A stretch of DNA of 8,626 bases from contig DURG01000398.1 in the NCBI GenBank assembly GCA_012837465.1, forward strand, positions 1-8,626. Direction: 5' to 3'. Made by a program: the position numbers and the translations under genes. This DNA comes from Propionibacterium sp. (GTDB taxonomy: Bacteria; Actinomycetota; Actinomycetes; Propionibacteriales; Propionibacteriaceae). Under the pieces are notes generated by a model. The model made no database searches. It was not told the DNA's origin and was given only the letters and a program-made list of their open reading frames with translations. This document shows, piece by piece, positions 5,662 to 8,626 of the stretch; positions within the stretch are counted from its first letter, which is position 1; the number at the start of each line of letters is the position of its first letter.

Positions 5662-5690
5662 CCACCGGGAGCCGGTGGTGTCACGCCACC
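5662..5690 (+). promoter_or_regulatory. gltB leader with two competing hairpins
   Basis: Hairpin A pairs CCACCGG (5662-5668) perfectly with CCGGTGG (5672-5678) around a GAG loop. Hairpin B pairs GGTGGTG (5674-5680) with CGCCACC (5684-5690), with one G-U pair, around a TCA loop. Both need 5674-5678, so only one can form at a time. Hairpin B ends 6 nt before the AGGAGG ribosome-binding site. The geometry allows a two-state leader, but no known riboswitch class is recognised. Confidence 0.4.
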
Positions 5691-5696
5691 GAATCC

Positions 5697-5702
5697 AGGA
5701 GG
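5697..5702 (+). promoter_or_regulatory. Strong ribosome-binding site of gltB
   Basis: AGGAGG, a full anti-Shine-Dalgarno complement, lies 7 nt before the ATG at 5710. It is the strongest such site in the window and fixes the gltB start. Confidence 0.85.
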
Positions 5703-5709
5703 TCCCGCC

Positions 5710-8626
5710 ATGACGAGACGTGTGTTCCCCCAGCGCGAGAAGGTCGGCCTCTACGATCCCGTCAACGAGCATGACGCGTGTGGCGTGGCCTTCGTCGCCC
5801 ACCTCGACGGCGTGCCCACCCACGACATCGTCGCCAAGGGCCTCGAGGCGTTGCGCAATCTTGACCACCGAGGTGCAACCGGCGCGGATGAGGCGGCCGG
5901 AGACGGTGCCGGAATCCTCATCCAAGTCCCGGACGCCTTCCTGAGGGCAGTGGTGGATGCTCGCCTGCCCGACGCGGGGGAGTACGCGGTGGGCCTCGCC
6001 TTCCTGCCCGTCGACCAGGCCGACCGCGCCGCGGCCAAGGCGGCCATCGAAGGCATCGCCGATGAGGTCGAGCTCGACGTGCTCGCCTGGCGGGAGGTCC
6101 CCGTCGAGACGGGCACGCTGTCACCGATCTCGATCGGCTCGATGCCGCACTTCGAGCAACTCATCGTCGCGGGCCGCGACGACCAGGCCGGCATCGACCT
6201 CGACCGCTTCACCTTCGTGCTGCGCCGTCGTGCCCAGTACGAGGCGGGCATCTACTTCGCCTCGCTGTCGGCCCGCACGCTGGTCTACAAGGGCATGCTC
6301 ACCACCGACCAGTTGGAGGAGGTCTTCCCAGACCTCCACGACCCGCGCATCGCGTCCGCCCTGGCGCTGGTGCACTCCCGCTTCTCCACCAACACCTTCC
6401 CCGCCTGGGAGTTGGCACATCCGTACCGGATGATCGCCCACAACGGCGAGATCAACACGGTGCGCGGCAACCGCAACTGGATGCGGGCGCGCGAGGCGCT
6501 GCTCACCAGCGACCTGTTCCCCGGCTCGATGGGGCGGTTGTTCCCCATCTGCACGCCTGAGGGCTCGGATTCCGCCTCCTTCGACGAGGTGCTCGAACTC
6601 CTCCACCTGGGGGGCCGCTCGCTCCCGCACGCCGTGCTGATGATGATCCCCGAGGCGTGGGAACAACACTCCGAGATGGACCTGCAGCGCCGCGCGTTCT
6701 ACGAGTTCCACTCCATGATCATGGAGCCGTGGGACGGGCCCGCCTGCATGACCTTCACCGACGGAGCTGTCATCGGCGCCTGCCTGGACCGCAACGGGCT
6801 GCGTCCCGGGCGCTTCTGGGAGACCCGCGACGGCCTCGTCGTGTTCGCCTCCGAGGCCGGGGTGCTCCCCATCGACCAGGCCGATGTCGTCCGCAAGGGC
6901 CGCCTCCAGCCCGGCCGGATGCTGCTGGTGGACCTGGATCGTCACGCAGTGGTCTCCGACGACGAGGTCAAGGGTGCGCTGGCCGCCGAGCATCCGTATG
7001 AGGAATGGGTGGCCCGGCACAAGATCGAGCTCGACGAGCTGCCGAGCCGCGCCCACATCGTCCACTCGCACGCCTCGGTGACCCGCCGCCAGCAGGTCTT
7101 CGGCTACACGCACGAGGAGTTGCGGGTGCTCATCGCGCCCATGGCCAACACCGGTGCTGAGGCGATCGGCTCCATGGGCACCGATTCCCCGATCGCGGTG
7201 CTGAGCGACAGGCCGCGGCTGGTCTTCGACTACTTCAAGCAGCTCTTCGCACAGGTCACCAACCCGCCGTTGGACGCGATCCGCGAGGAACTCGTCACGT
7301 CGCTGACCGCCAAGATCGGCCCCGAGCGCAACCTGCTGGAGCCGGTCCCCGAGGCTGCCCGCCTGATCATCATGAACCGGCCCATCCTCGACTCCGAGCA
7401 GTTGGCCAAGATCGTGCACCTCGGCCGCGACGGCGACCTGCCCGGATACGCCACCCACGTGGTGCGCGGCCTCTACAAGGTCGCCGGCGGTGGCCGGGCG
7501 CTGGCCCGCAAGCTGGACGAGATCTGCGATGAGGTCTCCGCCGCCATCCGGGGCGGGGCGCGCGCCATCGTCCTGTCGGACCGACACTCGACGGCGGACC
7601 TGGCGCCCATCCCGTCGCTGCTGCTGACCGCCGCCGTCCACCACCACCTCGTCCGCGAGAAGACCCGCACCCAGGTGGGCATCGTCGTCGAGGCGGGCGA
7701 CGTGCGTGAGGTGCACCACGTCGCGCTGCTGCTCGGCTATGGAGCGGCAGCGGTCAACCCCTACCTGGCCTTCGAATCTGCCGAGGACATGGCGCGTCGC
7801 GAGATGTTCGACGACGTGACGCCCGAGCAGGCGATCACCAACCTGACCAAGGCGCTCTCCAAGGGCGTGCTCAAGGTCATGAGCAAGATGGGCGTCAGCA
7901 CGATCGCCTCGTACACCGGCGCGCAGATCTTCGAGTGCGTCGGGCTCAGCGAGGCTGTGGTGGAGCGCTACTTCACCGGCACCACCAGCAGGCTGGGCGG
8001 ACTCGGCCTCGACGACCTCGCCCGCGAGATCGCCGATCGGCACCTGCAGGGTTACCCGGCCGACGGCATCCCGCTGGCCCACCGCGACCTCCTCGTCGGG
8101 GGCGAGTACCAGTGGCGCCGCGAGGGCGAACCGCACCTGTTCGACCCCGAGACGGTCTTCCGGCTGCAGCACTCGACGGCCACGGGCGACTACCAGGCGT
8201 TCAAGAAGTACTCCGGCCTCGTCAACGACAACTCGGCCCGCATCATGACGCTGCGGTCCCTGATGAAGTTCCGCGACGCGGAGCCGATCAGCATCGACGA
8301 GGTGGAGCCGGTCAGTGAGATCGTCAAGCGGTTCTCCACCGGCGCCATGAGCTACGGCTCCATCTCGATGGAGGCGCACCAGACGCTGGCCGTGGCCATG
8401 AACCGGTTGGGCGGCAAGTCGAACACAGGCGAGGGCGGTGAGGACCGCGACCGCCTGCACGACCCGTCCCGCCGCTCCGCGATCAAGCAGGTGGCCTCGG
8501 GCCGGTTCGGCGTCACCTCGGAGTACCTCACCTACGCCGACGACATCCAGATCAAGATGGCCCAGGGCGCCAAGCCCGGCGAGGGCGGGCAGTTGCCCGG
8601 CCCGAAGGTCTACCCGTGGGTGGCCA
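5710..8626 (+). CDS. gltB: Glutamate synthase large subunit GltB (3' end beyond window)
   Basis: GltB converts glutamine and 2-oxoglutarate to two glutamates in the GS-GOGAT nitrogen-assimilation pathway, in the cytoplasm, with the small subunit GltD passing electrons from NADPH. About 972 residues are present without a stop. A class II glutamine amidotransferase domain begins at Cys24 (HDACGVAF), the nucleophile freed by removing a 23-residue propeptide. It includes VHSRFSTNTFP (221-231) and HNGEINTVRGNRNW (244-257). A central domain spans roughly 470-780. The FMN-binding synthase domain has begun, with GAMSYGSIS (878-886) and LGGKSNTGEGGE (900-911), and the window stops at KVYPWVA. The remainder of the FMN domain, the 3Fe-4S cysteines and the beta-helix domain, about 530 residues, lie outside. 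gltD would be expected next. The ATG at 5710 is set by AGGAGG at 5697. No anomaly is seen in the visible catalytic motifs. Confidence 0.97.
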   Translation, partial: MTRRVFPQREKVGLYDPVNEHDACGVAFVAHLDGVPTHDIVAKGLEALRNLDHRGATGADEAAGDGAGILIQVPDAFLRAVVDARLPDAGEYAVGLAFLPVDQADRAAAKAAIEGIADEVELDVLAWREVPVETGTLSPISIGSMPHFEQLIVAGRDDQAGIDLDRFTFVLRRRAQYEAGIYFASLSARTLVYKGMLTTDQLEEVFPDLHDPRIASALALVHSRFSTNTFPAWELAHPYRMIAHNGEINTVRGNRNWMRAREALLTSDLFPGSMGRLFPICTPEGSDSASFDEVLELLHLGGRSLPHAVLMMIPEAWEQHSEMDLQRRAFYEFHSMIMEPWDGPACMTFTDGAVIGACLDRNGLRPGRFWETRDGLVVFASEAGVLPIDQADVVRKGRLQPGRMLLVDLDRHAVVSDDEVKGALAAEHPYEEWVARHKIELDELPSRAHIVHSHASVTRRQQVFGYTHEELRVLIAPMANTGAEAIGSMGTDSPIAVLSDRPRLVFDYFKQLFAQVTNPPLDAIREELVTSLTAKIGPERNLLEPVPEAARLIIMNRPILDSEQLAKIVHLGRDGDLPGYATHVVRGLYKVAGGGRALARKLDEICDEVSAAIRGGARAIVLSDRHSTADLAPIPSLLLTAAVHHHLVREKTRTQVGIVVEAGDVREVHHVALLLGYGAAAVNPYLAFESAEDMARREMFDDVTPEQAITNLTKALSKGVLKVMSKMGVSTIASYTGAQIFECVGLSEAVVERYFTGTTSRLGGLGLDDLAREIADRHLQGYPADGIPLAHRDLLVGGEYQWRREGEPHLFDPETVFRLQHSTATGDYQAFKKYSGLVNDNSARIMTLRSLMKFRDAEPISIDEVEPVSEIVKRFSTGAMSYGSISMEAHQTLAVAMNRLGGKSNTGEGGEDRDRLHDPSRRSAIKQVASGRFGVTSEYLTYADDIQIKMAQGAKPGEGGQLPGPKVYPWVA

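Noticed and set aside
6121..8460. Minus-strand open frame of 779 codons across gltB
   Set aside because: Same high-GC shadow effect. The product is low-complexity and rich in Val, Gly, His and Asp, with no domain, while the + strand encodes conserved GltB motifs.

Overview
The window is G+C-rich DNA with strong G/C bias at third codon positions. The genes carry actinobacterial hallmarks: a DnaG opening MAGRINEDDIASVRERARID, a DUF485–ActP acetate-uptake pair, and a GltB whose mature protein begins at Cys in HDACGV. Family resemblance suggests a high-GC Gram-positive, perhaps near Propionibacteriaceae (for example Tessaracoccus). That genus-level guess is inference only.

Layout. (1) 1-216 is non-coding, with two hairpin-forming stretches, a 24-bp operator-like dyad and a candidate leaderless promoter. 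(2) dnaG, the replicative primase, lies on + at 217-2049. (3) A separate promoter with a small repeat cluster drives a two-gene + strand operon: a DUF485 membrane protein (2151-2513) and an ActP-type cation/acetate symporter (start 2513 or 2510, end 4108). (4) Convergent to it, 16 nt away, is a minus-strand sigma-70-family factor (4125-4958) with an atypical -10-melting region. (5) Divergent from the sigma gene is an unassigned conserved-looking protein (5063-5560). The 104 nt between their starts hold a pair of DnaA-box-like motifs in inverted orientation. (6) gltB, the large subunit of glutamate synthase, starts at 5710 and runs off the right edge. About 972 residues of an expected 1500 or so are present. 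It is preceded by a GlnR-box-like site, a promoter and a short leader with two mutually exclusive hairpins.

The genes do not form one pathway. dnaG serves replication, DUF485/ActP imports short-chain carboxylates, and GltB assimilates nitrogen. Of the coding genes, the divergent sigma factor is the least ordinary. The remaining interest is in the regulatory DNA: overlapping control signals before dnaG, before the acetate operon, between the divergent sigma/unknown pair, and in the gltB leader. I saw no phage genes, insertion sequence, CRISPR array, tRNA or rRNA, and no convincing previously undescribed multi-gene system.
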